From Leguminivora glycinivorella (lineage: Eukaryota; Arthropoda; Insecta; Lepidoptera; Tortricidae), in assembly GCF_023078275.1 (NCBI RefSeq), contig NC_062980.1:70001-134000 (forward strand): DNA of 64,000 bases. The letters are read 5' to 3'. This document shows, piece by piece, positions 1 through 10,073 of this stretch. How positions within the stretch are numbered: position 1 is the first letter of the stretch; each line of letters starts with the position of its first letter. The position numbers and the translations under genes were made by a program. The notes beneath the pieces were generated by a model. That model did no database searches. It was not told the DNA's origin and saw nothing but the letters and a program-made list of their open reading frames with translations.

Positions 1-1030
1 TAACCTTTGGTGTTTGGGTATAGTTATAGTACGATACGGTAGTACTCTTCATCGGTACGGTAGTGCTTGAAAGTAGCCAGCCTCATGGGCACACTTCCAC
101 AGGACTTGGGGACCTTAGGTAGTTGCATATATATGTATATCCGGAACCATCCGTAAACATCCGGAGAGAGACCTGCTTTGTTGAAGCGTTGATCAATTAT
201 TCAAAATATTTTAATTCTATGATGTAACATAAAACTTACGGTTTTCGCATTTTTTCCCCTTTATATTGTGCCAAAAAAAAAACGTTGTTTCGTACCAAAC
301 TTCGAGTATATACATAATATATACTATAATCTGCATCAAAACATAAAACAAAGCCTTCTGGTTACCCGCAGCACTGCATCAATAAGACGCTTTGGCAGCT
401 CCTTGAAGCACAAGTGTGCTCCGGATCTCATTGTTTACTCAATTTCCAAATAGATGTCGTTGTTCCAGGTGCAAACTAGGTAACGGTAATTTTGTACCGA
501 ACTTGCGTGTAAAACTGTCATGTTTGGGAATAGACTTTGATATCGTATCAATGAGTTTGAACAAAGTGGCCCTTTTTAACCGACTTCAAAAAAGGAGGAG
601 GTTCTCAATTCGACTGAATTTTAAAAAAATAAGCGCCTTAGAAAACACGGAGAAACTAAAAAGCAAAAAATAATATGATTATAATTTCTACCTAGACGGC
701 CTAGACCTAAATAAGCCTTACCTAAACCTAAAAGGGACCAGCTTGCGGAAGGTTGACTGGGGCAAACAGGATAGGCAATGGCAAGGCAAGGAACAGGGCT
801 GGTACCAACTACAAAAATACTTAATTGATGATTATTTTATAATTTGGATGTTCAGATATTTAGAAGATAGGCACATGCCTATTATTTTTCTGATAGACCT
901 TATAACGATCACGGAAAAGTGGCTCTTTTCTTCTTATTTCGTGTTATTTATTAATTATCTGTATTAAGTGACCAAAATGACGTTTGTGAAATTGTGTTTA
1001 AGAAATTAGAAAAAAAGAGCCCTCGTGGCC
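1..1030. other. gene-free stretch, AT-rich
   Basis: No coding frame with recognisable protein similarity. Around 576-625 there is a piece of an interspersed sequence common in Lepidoptera (a run reading accgacttcaaaaaagg and onward). The remainder is unremarkable AT-rich DNA leading into the promoter at about 1116. Confidence 0.5.
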
Positions 1031-1115
1031 TACTTGCTGAGTAAACACAGACAAATACAACAAGACGGCCCTTACAGGGCGACTCGCGGTCACCAAGCAT
1101 ACAAAAAATCAGGTG

Positions 1116-1149
1116 TATAAAAGTATGAACGCGCGCGACACCGATCAGT
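1116..1149 (+). promoter_or_regulatory. TATA box plus arthropod initiator
   Basis: TATAAAA at 1116-1122 is followed by TCAGT at 1145-1149. The initiator A falls at 1147, so the TATA starts at -31, the textbook spacing for insect RNA polymerase II core promoters. It lies about 85 bases upstream of the ATG of the THAP-like exon at 1231. The spacing is seen in the sequence; promoter activity is inferred. Confidence 0.6.
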
Positions 1150-1230
1150 AGCGCCCAAGTATACGACCCGCTAACAGTGTTCGTGTCCGCTCGGGAAAAA
1201 ATCTTAAATAATTAAATTTGGTTGCAAACA

Positions 1231-1309
1231 ATGGTCTCTTGCAGCATAAAGTGGTGTGGCAAGTCTTCTAACACTTCCACATATAAAAAAGATGGAATAA
1301 CATTCCACA
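1231..1309 (+). CDS. THAP-domain-like first exon (partial, orphan)
   Basis: The frame from the ATG at 1231 reads MVSCSIKWCGKSS, then a basic stretch, then GITFHS before a stop at 1312. This matches the beginning of the THAP zinc finger (C2CH), a DNA-binding domain in which a Met-x-x-Cys-x4-Cys start is followed by an ITFH motif. The visible zinc ligands are Cys4 and Cys9. THAP genes often break after the FH motif, and GTTAAG at 1310 could be the donor (phase 1). No matching second exon was found: the next two kilobases are transposon DNA. The exon could belong to a host gene whose later exons lie elsewhere, to a THAP (P-like) transposon remnant, or be a chance frame. The upstream TATA/initiator pair raises confidence. 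Confidence 0.45.
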
Positions 1310-1890
1310 GTTAAGTCAAATTAATTATTTCGTTGAATATTGTTTATTATCCGCGGAGTTAATTTATACTGGTCAATATGGTTGTAGTGAGCGGCGCCGA
1401 GGCGCGTCCATCCCTTTTTGCCTAGTTAACAATGCGATATGCTATCTCTTTCACGTAAACGACTAGGGATGGGGCCATGTCGCCGTGTGCCTGCTATACG
1501 GCCACAACTCAAAATTTTTAATTTTCTGGATTATTGCAGATTCGTATTCAAAATCGTTCAATTTACGACCTTATTTCGAGAGCCATAGCAAAAAAGGTCC
1601 TTAAAAGCCTTTTTCTCACAAGTGGCCGTATGGAATTGACCATAAATTGTCAGAAGATTCCCTGCAATACGGCCACTTGCCAGTCTGTTCGCATGTAAAC
1701 CGACGGCCGTTTTGAGTTGTGGCTGTATAGCACACGTTTTAAATGTAAGTTTTGAGTTGCGTCCTAAAAATTTGAGTGATAATTGCGATAAATCCCTTTA
1801 AATATTGTGTCACAGCAGTCAGTATCACACTTATTATTACAAAATTACCAGCCCGACGCCGAAACTACTACACAAAATGATTAAACAAAT

Positions 1891-1943
1891 CTCAACTTTG
1901 TTTTTTTACAAGTGAACTGTACTTGTAAGAAAACAAAGTTGAG
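1891..1943. repeat. 23-bp hairpin
   Basis: Arms 1891-1913 and 1921-1943 are reverse complements with one mismatch in 23 positions and a 7-nt loop. It looks like a tiny fold-back insertion inside the larger TIR element. Confidence 0.7.
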
Positions 1944-2041
1944 TTGACTAATATGGCTCATTACTATCATAATTATTTTTCCAGTCTGAATTTATTTACG
2001 TATGGTTTGCACGAGTTACACGTTGTTCTCTACTTAAATTA

Positions 2042-2812
2042 TTGAAAAACTAGACTTAAGATATTCAACGGCATTTGTCGAAAGTGTCTTAAGATCTGCC
2101 CTTTTTCCGCTAAACTTGGTTATGGGGCACTCGAAGGCTATATGGTGCCCCGTCGGATCTGGGTGGCCACATTGTCACTCCGCTGACTCGCGCCATCCCC
2201 ATCTGCACCACAGAGTTGAGCAGTGCCGATGCCTGTCCTGATACGGCTCAGCCGACACCAAACCTGTCGAGGCTCCTTAAATCCCACTGGTCGGGTCCCA
2301 GTATCGAATTCTAACAGCTCTGTAGGAAGAGCTCTGGCTACCCAGTCCATTATCCATGCCTCTAAGGGGCTTACTTGTGACCCACTTTAGTGGAATTCAA
2401 TATCGGGGGGTAGTCGAGACTTCAGTCTGAGAGACTTTAGCGCGTCGAGGTCTCGGTGGATGGGTAAACTTGTGTCTGCTCCGAATCTTGGCGATTTTAC
2501 GAAAAAGGGAATTTTCTCGGCGGAAGTTTGGAGGTAAAATATGACTCAGCACCGGCAACCAGTGTGTGGGAGTTGGTTTTAGGCAGCCGCTGATGAGTCG
2601 CATAGTGTGGTTCAGCTGGGCGTATGACTCGGCAGAGGAGTAGACTAGGGATAGCGCGGTTGTCCGAAATGTTGCTGCGTTGGCACCCCAGGTAGTTCCA
2701 GTAAGCTTCTGAATGATGCTGTTCCGGGTCTTGAGCTTCGCAGATAGGCTGGTCAGGTGTTCCTTGAAATTCAGGCTTCTATCCAGGGTGACACTAAGAT
2801 ACGTAAGCTACA
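2042..2812 (-). pseudogene. decayed jockey-type LINE reverse transcriptase, C-terminal part
   Basis: Read on the minus strand from 2812 down, the translation carries VTLDRSLNFKEHL, AKLKTRNSIIQKLTGTTWGA, LNHTMRLISGCLKPTP and HWLPVLSHILPPNFRR. These are the typical thumb and C-terminal motifs of jockey-clade non-LTR retrotransposon polymerases. A short deletion removes the segment between the SSAES and QLNHTM motifs. Frame changes and stops separate this part from a downstream piece with RQVWCRLSRIRTGIGT and DPTGHHIAFECPI, the usual cysteine-rich tail region. The copy is 5'-truncated and dead, and lies inside the 1481-3299 element. Confidence 0.75.
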
Positions 2813-3546
2813 AAGTTTTATTTGTTTCAATTTTAAATTATTAATAATATTTGGTAATGACGTAATATAATGTTGATGAATATAAGCTAGTTACACATAA
2901 TTATTGCTATCGGTACTGGAAAAGTTCATAAATAAAATTATTTTAACTATATGGTGTTTTTTCATATATATTTGCATGATACCTTTATCCAATAATCTCG
3001 TTTAATTTTGGACGCATCTCAAAATCTTAAAAAAATGTTTCTGCAATACAGCCACAACTCTAAATACCTGTCTTTCAGGCCTTGTATCTTAAAAAAAAAT
3101 TTTTTTTAGTGAAAAGTGGCGTGATATTATGAAGGGTTATATCATTCTGAGTAAAAAAAGCTAAATTTCAAATTCATAGACCTAAAACTCAAGAAGTAAG
3201 ATCCTATTTAACAGCCTGAACTATACTCTCAAAACTTTGAGACGCGATTTCTCGAAAAAATGGTTTTTTGAATTGTGACCGTATAGCAGGCACACGGCGA
3301 TGTTAGTGTATGTCTGTTGCGGGAACTTCGTACTACCCTTCGTACCATGTGCTACCATTTTATGAAATATAAAAGAAAGCAGATTTGTAATTGTGAAATT
3401 ATCTAGAATCTGTATAGTTTGTAGTGTTATTTAGTTGATTGATTAGTTTAGAATATTTAGTTGATAATTTAACTTAGTAAACGTAGGTAAAAATGCACAG
3501 TTTAGTTATTAGTTAGTAGAATGATTTTTATTGAGGTGCTATCACA

Positions 3547-3730
3547 ATCGTCATCCTCCCTGCGTTATCCCGGCATCAGAATTCGCCACGATTCATGGGA
3601 GCATGGGGTCCGCTTTGGCAACTAGTCCCGGAATTTGGCGTAGGCACTAGTTTTATGAAAGCGACTGCCATCTGACCTTCCAACCCGAAGGGTAACTAGG
3701 CCTTATTGGAATTGAGGTCAACATAATCAG
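3547..3730 (-). mobile_element. truncated tRNA-derived SINE copy
   Basis: The segment matches, with substitutions, the left half of the fuller SINE at 4374-4695: both carry 'cctgcgttatcccggcat'-like text, 'ggcactagttttatgaaagc' and 'aggccttattgg'. The tRNA-like head is missing, so the copy is 5'-truncated relative to the minus strand. Confidence 0.65.
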
Positions 3731-4059
3731 ATATGAAATTTAATCTATGGCCACGTTTCTGGTCCATCAGCAGATCAGCTCCATGATACCATTGTTATAT
3801 ATTGAATATTGCATCGTCACATGATTTACACAATTATGTGTGCAAAATTTCAGATCAATCGTTTAAAAATATCTGCTTTAAAAGTCGCATGATTTAACCC
3901 GAATATACTAACATTGCAAGTTAAATAAAACCTTGCAAAAACGCCTAACTTCCGCATTTCTTACCATTACTTGTAGAAATAATACTTTATAACTAAAGAA
4001 ATATAAATAAGTTAGAAAAACTGCTATAATTATTATAATTTGTTGCTAAACAAATTCAC

Positions 4060-4230
4060 CACAGTACTGGTACCGGTACCATTGTCCCATTCCCATCCCT
4101 ACGGCTAAGCGTAAAGGCGCGCCATTATTTGAAACGACCAATGGCAGCACCGGGCGCTCCCGCCTCACCCCGCAAGGTTTGGTGATTTGCGTCTCGAACA
4201 ATATCGCTTGCAATAGGCTTCTAGTGGGGT
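4060..4230. repeat. interspersed lepidopteran repeat fragment
   Basis: The 'catccctacggctaagcg' and 'gaccaatggcagcaccgg' text is of a kind I recognise as widely dispersed in lepidopteran genomes. It is non-coding, and the boundaries are approximate. Confidence 0.4.
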
Positions 4231-4373
4231 GTTCTGTGTGAGTAAACGTTTAGACGCCCTGGTTCTTCTCGTTTGCGCTATAGCGCTAGACATCGGCGTA
4301 TTGCCGCGGCTCCCGCCTACACTCCGCGTTGACTCGAATTACTTGACAACGAACACTTGCTCTCGTCTCCTGA

Positions 4374-4695
4374 GTATCATCACCCTCCTTGCGTTATCCC
4401 GGCATTTGCCACGGCTCGTGGGAGCCTGGGGTCCGCCTTGACAACTAATCTTTAGGCATAGGCACTAGTTTTACGAAAGCGACTGGCATCTGACCTTTCA
4501 ACCCGGAGGGGTAACTAGGCCTTGTTGGAATTAGTCCGGTTTCCTCACGATGTTTTCCTTCACCGAAAAGTGACTGGCAAATATCAAATGACATTTCGCA
4601 CATAAGTTCCGAAAACTCATTGGTACGAGCCGGGGTTCGAACCTGCGACCTCCGGATCGAAAGTCGCACGCTCTTACCGCTAGGCTACCATCGCT
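4374..4695 (-). mobile_element. tRNA-derived SINE, near full length
   Basis: On the minus strand the head (about 4695 to 4625) has a Pol III A-box (TAGCCTAGCGG type) and a perfect B-box (GGTTCGAACC), and forms a tRNA-like cloverleaf. The body follows, with 'gagttttcggaacttatg' and a tail that ends in the segment shared with the fragment at 3547-3730. This layout matches an abundant lepidopteran SINE. Copies move with LINE machinery. Confidence 0.75.
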
Positions 4696-4954
4696 TCAGC
4701 TCGTCTCCTGACTTGAGTATAAATATACTAAAATAAATCATAAATCGTGCTGAGTTTAAGCAAATATAAAATATATTTAGAAGTTTTTGAGTTTATTCAT
4801 TCAACCCATGCATAGTAGTAATTCTATAAAATTGCATCACATTGTATACTTAACTAGTTTTGCTTTTCAGAAAGTTAAGATCAGCTGCGTGCAGCAAACT
4901 AAAAATGCATAACACGTATTTTATTTATTGGGTCACCTTGGAGAAAACTCATAC

Positions 4955-5096
4955 TGTTGTATCCCTGTCGCTGAGTAAGGTGGCCAGAGCTCAACGAGGA
5001 TACGGAGGGTTACTGTCGGCAATGCACATCGTTGAAGTTGCAGACGTCTATGGGCTACGGAGACTACTTACCTTCGGGCCGTATACTAAAAATTAG
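4955..5096 (+). mobile_element. LINE 3'-end fragment
   Basis: The 'gagtaaggtggccagagctc' to 'gggccgtata' stretch is the same sequence family as 47796-48111, where it ends in poly(A). It is therefore a 3'-terminal fragment of a lepidopteran LINE. This copy lacks the poly(A) and has diverged. Confidence 0.6.
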
Positions 5097-5280
5097 CATA
5101 GCACAAATGTTAAGTAGGCCTTCATGAAAAATGCCCTTCTTTAAAAATCTGCGTTTCCCATAGGATGAGATGAACCACCCGATATTAAATAGTGAGTGTA
5201 GTAGGTTGTAGTCGTTTCCGTAAAGACTAATGGCTACACCGATTCCTGGGATCAGATGCCAAGTAGTCCTCCGGCTTATG

Positions 5281-5363
5281 TACTATCAGCTGCAAAAGTG
5301 CATGCAGAATTCATCAATGAATTCATTAATAATTTCTCCTTGCACTTTTGCTGCTGATAGTAC
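5281..5363. mobile_element. short inverted-repeat element (MITE-A copy 1)
   Basis: TACTATCAGCTGCAAAAGTG at the left is mirrored by the complementary sequence ending at 5363. The centre is AT-rich with 'atcaatgaattcatt'. The same element occurs at 45065-45150, showing a mobile or formerly mobile family of about 85 bp. Confidence 0.8.
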
Positions 5364-5885
5364 CTATATGAGCCATGTATTTTAAAGGCCGCGCGGGATA
5401 AACCAAAAATACTAACCAATAGTTTCAATTTCAGACATGTGGGGCGAGCCCAGGATTGTCGCTGGAGGACCTTACATACAATGGATGGGACGCTCGGCTG
5501 TGCACGGGAGGATATACGTTTCTTCACATACCTAATGTACACGTACAGTACAGGCGACCTCCCGCGTGCAGTGTTTATGGACAGACAAGCGCACGCCGGA
5601 CTCTCTTTAGTCGTGCTCGGCCGAGACCGAAATAAATCTACGACAATACGCATTGGCAGCAACGCTTAATCAATCACCCCCCCTCGCCCGCGTCACCGCC
5701 GGCGGGGTAACGACCGCGTGGACAAACATTGGCGAACTTGAAAGTTGGGCTCCAGGGTGGTGTCATGGACATAATTTTACTATTCAGTAGAATTCCTAGG
5801 TCGTAACGGCGCTGTTGCGAGCCGCGGGCAAATATCGGTCAATATGTGCACCTGCACAGCACAGCACAGCACAGGTGAAGTGTCC

Positions 5886-5921
5886 ACTCGCGGGTTGGCG
5901 CCGGCGGGCCAACCCGCGAGT
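5886..5921. repeat. GC-rich palindrome
   Basis: Arms of 14 bp (ACTCGCGGGTTGGC and its complement) enclose an 8-nt loop. Both arms match perfectly. Confidence 0.8.
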
Positions 5922-6068
5922 ATTAATAATATTTCATACGCTAACTGATCTCGTCGAGTGGTACGAGACGAGCCACTTATATAAATAATGAGGTCGTCTC
6001 GCCATCGACGGCTGTGATTTACTTGCAATGTTAATTATAGCGCGGATCGCGGCGCGCGCGCCGATCGG

Positions 6069-6078
6069 CCATATATGG
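6069..6078. promoter_or_regulatory. perfect CArG box (SRF site)
   Basis: CCATATATGG fits the serum response factor consensus CC(A/T)6GG exactly. It sits in the GC-rich block about 1.7 kb upstream of the predicted actin 1 transcription start. SRF-type sites commonly drive muscle actin genes, so an enhancer role is plausible but not shown. Confidence 0.5.
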
Positions 6079-6110
6079 CGTTAGCGGCCGTCACCCGCCG
6101 TCACCCGGCC

Positions 6111-7650
6111 ACCCAGCTTGCATGTTTCATTGAAGTTTCAGTATACACATTGAATAATAAATATTGAATAATCTTCAATTTGTATATCTTCAATTTTTAT
6201 TTTTTGGGGAAAGTATACATTTTAGAAAAAAGTTGTCAAGGAAAGAAATAATGCTCATAAAATTCCCAATAAGAAAGGTCATATAATATTTTTTTGATAT
6301 CATGCACTATTTTCATGTTATCTTATATATATATAAACGGCAAAGTCCTGAGTAAATTTGGCACGTAGGTTACTTATAAGGTCTACGAACCCGCTAAGGA
6401 AGGAATTTTCAAAATTCATCCCCTAAGGGGATGAAATGGGTGTCCAAAATTATGACAATCTACCTTTATTTTGAGTATTTATGAGCTTGAAACTTCGTAT
6501 AAAGACTATAAAGGTAAAATTAAAATGGAAATAAACTAATTTAAGCGTTTTTGTATTTTTATCCTTTAAGAGAGTTAAAATGAGGCTGGCTGAAGTTTGT
6601 ATGGGAAATAAGTTTTATTTCAAACTACAGGCTTGAAACTTGGTAAAAAGGTACTTCAGAAGGGCAAAAACTAGTACTAACTTTGAAAAAATTCTGAAAT
6701 TAAACCACTAATAAACATAACTATTACTATTTCATTAAGTACTGAGTTATATCGAACTTCAACAAGCTAATGCACGAATATGGTGAGTGCTACAAAAGTA
6801 TGCATATAACCTTTTTTGTTTAAAATTTAATAAGAACTAATTCTTTCATAGACACTTTTTTCCTAACTCTGATACTTTTCTTAAAAATGAAGAAAAACCG
6901 TAAGCCGGGACCTATTTCTTGCTAAAAGGGGGTGTTGCGTCAGGGGGACGGTAGGGGACGCTAGTGTGTGCAAAGCGCCTTACCCTAAGGTACCATACTA
7001 CATTAAAATATTGCGGGATTTTTTTGTTCTTTATTTCCCATACATTCGAACACAACTTGACCGAATCATCAGTTGCTTTCCTCCACCTTATGTTATGAAA
7101 GTCTCTGTAGTCCGACGCAATATGGCTTTTTAATTTTTAACGCAATATTATAAGGAAGCTGTTATCAGATCCAGACGAAATATGTAAAGTAATGCAATAT
7201 GCGAATGCGGACAAGTAAATAACGACGTGGCCACTGGGCAGGTCAGGCATGCATGGTGTGTGGTGTGTGTTGTGGTGTGGCCACTGCTCAGAAATCGGTT
7301 ATGGACGTTATGGTACCTAAATACGAATGTATGGTGCTTTAAACCAAAATAATGGAGATCAAGTATTTTTTAGAGCTCCAAAGTTTTAATTTTGCCTTTT
7401 AATTCTCGCCAGAAATTAAACTCTATTCATTTTTAAGCAAGCGAAGTCCGCGAACGATATAACCGATTAGTACTGATACGTGACCCAAAAAAAAATGAAA
7501 TCCACCCGGTAACCTCGTTTCAGTCGTGATTTGTAAAGTCAAATGCCATAAGACGGCCAAGACGGGTGCCATCATCACATCATAGATCACTTCCGATGAT
7601 TCACTTTCCGGTGTCCGCCGACGCGTTATAAATGAGATTACGATTGAAGA
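6111..7650. other. gene-free AT-rich stretch with repeat remnants
   Basis: From about 6325 to 6900 the text resembles dispersed lepidopteran repeat DNA ('aaaattcatcccctaagggg' region). A GT-rich run lies at 7252-7278. No coding frame was recognised. Confidence 0.4.
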
Positions 7651-7655
7651 GCGTT

Positions 7656-7812
7656 GACAATGCACCCGAAATAAACAATGCAATGGCTATGCTCTTAAAT
7701 GGCAGTCGGCGCGCGCGCCGCTCGCCTTGTAGGGCGGCGGGGGCGCGCGAGGGCGCCGCCGCGCGGCCGCGGGGTGCGCGCAGGTAAATACCGGCGCAGC
7801 GCCGCTGCCCTC
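7656..7812 (+). promoter_or_regulatory. actin 1 core and proximal promoter
   Basis: A 21-bp block at 7656-7676 (GACAATGCACCCGAAATAAA plus one base) is identical to 32232-32252 upstream of actin 2. A shared 'taaatggca' follows, then a CArG-like CCTTGTAGGG at 7725-7734 that is also kept in actin 2. A TATA-like TAAATA lies at 7785-7790, and transcription probably starts about 25-30 bases later. The conservation of these blocks between the two duplicates, amid diverged GC-rich filler, argues for function. Confidence 0.65.
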
Positions 7813-8122
7813 ACAGAACGCTGCAGACCACACACCACCACCCGTGAGTGTCACACTCGTTAACATTCGTTTTTTAGCAAACGACAAGTCGTTACAATTC
7901 ACTTGTGAACAGAAACTCTCTGAATAAAGTGACTGAGTAAAAGATATGGATTTCTAAAAACGTTTCTCATGACAAATATTTTCTCTAAAGTTCAAGTGAA
8001 GTCACGAAGTTAATAAGTGTATAACCGAGAGCGTTGTAAGTATAAAGTGTTGTTTTGTTTGTTCCAGGACTCTAGGAGTGGTAATTTGTTGCGATCGTAC
8101 GAGCTCGTGAAGCACAGTCAAT
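7813..8122 (+). other. actin 1 5'UTR with intron 7844-8067
   Basis: The first noncoding exon ends at 7843 before a GTGAGTG donor. The acceptor is TTTGTTCCAG ending at 8067, giving a 224-bp intron. Exon 2 carries 55 bases of leader before the ATG. Actin 2 has the same design (donor at 32448, acceptor at 32862), so the intron predates the duplication. Confidence 0.75.
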
Positions 8123-9253
8123 ATGATGGACGACGATGCGGGCGCCCTGGTGGTGGACAACGGGTCCGGCATGTGCAAGGCCGGGTTCGCCGGCGACGAC
8201 GCGCCGCGCGCCGTGTTCCCTTCCATCGTGGGCCGCCCGCGCCACCAGGGCGTCATGGTGGGCATGGGCCAGAAGGACTCCTACGTGGGAGACGAGGCCC
8301 AGAGCAAGAGAGGCATCCTCACCCTCAAGTACCCCATCGAGCACGGCATCATCACCAACTGGGACGACATGGAGAAGATCTGGCACCACACCTTTTACAA
8401 CGAGCTGCGTGTGGCGCCCGAGGAGCACCCCATCCTGCTAACAGAGGCCCCGCTCAACCCCAAGGCGAACAGGGAGAAGATGACGCAGATCATGTTCGAG
8501 ACGTTCAACTGCCCCGCCATGTACGTCGCCATCCAGGCCGTTCTCTCCCTGTATGCCTCCGGCCGTACCACCGGTATCGTGCTGGACTCCGGAGATGGTG
8601 TCTCCCACACTGTCCCCATCTACGAAGGTTACGCCCTTCCCCACGCCATCCTCCGTCTGGACTTGGCCGGCCGCGACTTGACCGACTACCTCATGAAGAT
8701 CCTCACCGAGCGTGGTTACTCGTTCACCACCACCGCTGAGCGAGAAATCGTGCGCGACGTCAAGGAAAAGTTGTGTTATGTGGCTCTCGACTTTGAGCAG
8801 GAGATGGCCACCGCCGCCGCATCTAGCTCCCTAGAGAAGTCTTACGAGCTTCCCGACGGTCAGGTGATCACCATCGGTAACGAGAGGTTCCGCTGCCCCG
8901 AGGCGATGTTCCAGCCTTCCTTCTTGGGCATGGAGTCGTGCGGGATTCACGAGACCGTGTACGCCTCGATCATGAAGTGCGACGTCGACATCCGCAAGGA
9001 CCTGTACGCCAACACCGTGCTGTCGGGCGGCACCACCATGTACCCCGGTATCGCCGACAGGATGCAGAAGGAGATCACCGCCCTCGCTCCCTCCACCATC
9101 AAGATCAAGATCATCGCTCCCCCGGAGAGGAAGTACTCGGTATGGATCGGCGGGTCCATCCTGGCGTCTCTCTCCACGTTCCAGCAGATGTGGATCTCGA
9201 AGCAGGAGTACGACGAGTCGGGGCCTGGCATCGTGCACCGCAAGTGCTTCTAG
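8123..9253 (+). CDS. muscle-type actin 1
   Basis: A full-length actin of 376 residues, the ATP-binding filament protein of muscle thin filaments. Family landmarks are the phosphate loops DNGSGMCKAGFAGDDAPRA near residues 12-30 and LDSGDGVSHTVP near 155-165, and the C-terminus GPGIVHRKCF. Residues usual for arthropod muscle actins are present: DDDAGALV at the start, GIITNWDD, FNCPAMY and STIKIKI. The coding region has no intron. Odd points: residue 2 is Met where Cys is normal, because the gene begins ATGATG (the alternative start at 8126 gives 375 residues with Met-Asp). It also has Val in RDVKEKL, SSSLEKS and EAMFQP where actin 2 has Ile, STSLEKS and EALFQP. The coding DNA is very GC-rich at third positions. 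Confidence 0.97.
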   Translation: MMDDDAGALVVDNGSGMCKAGFAGDDAPRAVFPSIVGRPRHQGVMVGMGQKDSYVGDEAQSKRGILTLKYPIEHGIITNWDDMEKIWHHTFYNELRVAPEEHPILLTEAPLNPKANREKMTQIMFETFNCPAMYVAIQAVLSLYASGRTTGIVLDSGDGVSHTVPIYEGYALPHAILRLDLAGRDLTDYLMKILTERGYSFTTTAEREIVRDVKEKLCYVALDFEQEMATAAASSSLEKSYELPDGQVITIGNERFRCPEAMFQPSFLGMESCGIHETVYASIMKCDVDIRKDLYANTVLSGGTTMYPGIADRMQKEITALAPSTIKIKIIAPPERKYSVWIGGSILASLSTFQQMWISKQEYDESGPGIVHRKCF

Positions 9254-9680
9254 ACACTCTAGACGCTCCGTGTCGTGTGCTGTTCTATAAGAATTAAAAA
9301 TTGGTCGGTGTTTTGTATTACTAAAACGAATACAAAATTAGCGTTAAGTACCTTAGACTCAAATTTTGTGTACGTTTTGGAGTCGATGTATTTATTTTAT
9401 ATTCGCTGTGAGAGACTGTGAGCTGTTGCGTTAACTAAGTACTAAGTGAGTTATTTTAAGTTTATTTTGTTAAATATTATACTTTTGTTATGATTTTTGT
9501 TGTTGATTCTTGCAATTTATCTTCAGCTCACCCGATATTAAATGAAATGTGAGAGTCTTGCGAATAGATGCCTAGGCATAAACTATAACAAACTGTGTAG
9601 TATCCTCTTTGGCTAGCGTACGGCGCGACTCGCGCGTCGTCCGTATATGGGGTAGCTATTAATAAATCGATTGAAGCGAC
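9254..9680 (+). other. actin 1 3'UTR
   Basis: The stretch around 9384-9490 (ATGTATTTATTTTATATTCG and onward) is recognisably homologous to the actin 2 3'UTR at 34130-34235, so the duplication included the 3' end. A poly(A) signal lies at 9661. Confidence 0.6.
9661..9666 (+). terminator. poly(A) signal, actin 1
   Basis: AATAAA about 410 bases after the stop codon. It is the first canonical signal downstream of actin 1. Confidence 0.5.
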
Positions 9681-10073
9681 AATCGAACAGCGCTCTAATT
9701 TAGCAATATCGGGGCTACTGCCAATTCAACAAGCATTTTAATGTATAAATAACTTTGATACCGTAGCTGCATAGCTTTGATGACTCGTTGTTAACCTTCT
9801 GCACAACTAAAGTTAGTGCTAAACCTATCTTTTCTCGAAGTGTTTCATCATTTTTGTAAACCTCACATCACAACTGGTTCTAATGAAAAAAAAAACCCGA
9901 CAATTGACATAGTACAACGATTTCCATCAAATACGGCTAAGAACACTTTCCGACTAAGTCAGCTTTCAAACGAAAAAAAAAAACGAAATCTAAATCAGTT
10001 CATCCATTCTTAATTAAGGGGTTAAAAATTATAATTAAGTAATCAAAATATTGGCATAATTAATTATGATGTT

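Larger units (their letters stand above)
1481..3299. mobile_element. DNA element with inverted ends and ATGT target duplication
   Basis: The left end (CGCCGTGTGCCTGCTATACG and onward) reappears inverted at 3264-3299, giving terminal inverted repeats of about 36 bp with a few mismatches. ATGT occurs immediately outside both ends (1477-1480 and 3300-3303), consistent with a 4-bp target duplication. Subterminal motifs around 'caatacggccac' recur near 1660 and 3042. No transposase frame was found, so it is non-autonomous. A decayed jockey fragment lies inside it. Confidence 0.6.
5640..6110. other. GC-rich, CpG-rich block upstream of actin 1
   Basis: Strong GC enrichment compared with its flanks, with long runs of CG-containing words, a 14-bp-arm palindrome at 5886-5921 and a CArG box at 6069-6078. 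No coding frame is recognisable. It may be an upstream regulatory region of the actin gene; this is inference. Confidence 0.45.

Noticed and set aside
5276..5662. 128-codon minus-strand frame
   Set aside because: It runs through the MITE-A copy and has no recognisable domain, so a chance frame is more likely.
8017..9297. Long open frames in other phases and on the minus strand over actin 1, and likewise 32743-34221 over actin 2
   Set aside because: They are shadows of GC-rich actin coding DNA; the same spurious frames appear in both paralogues and match no protein family.
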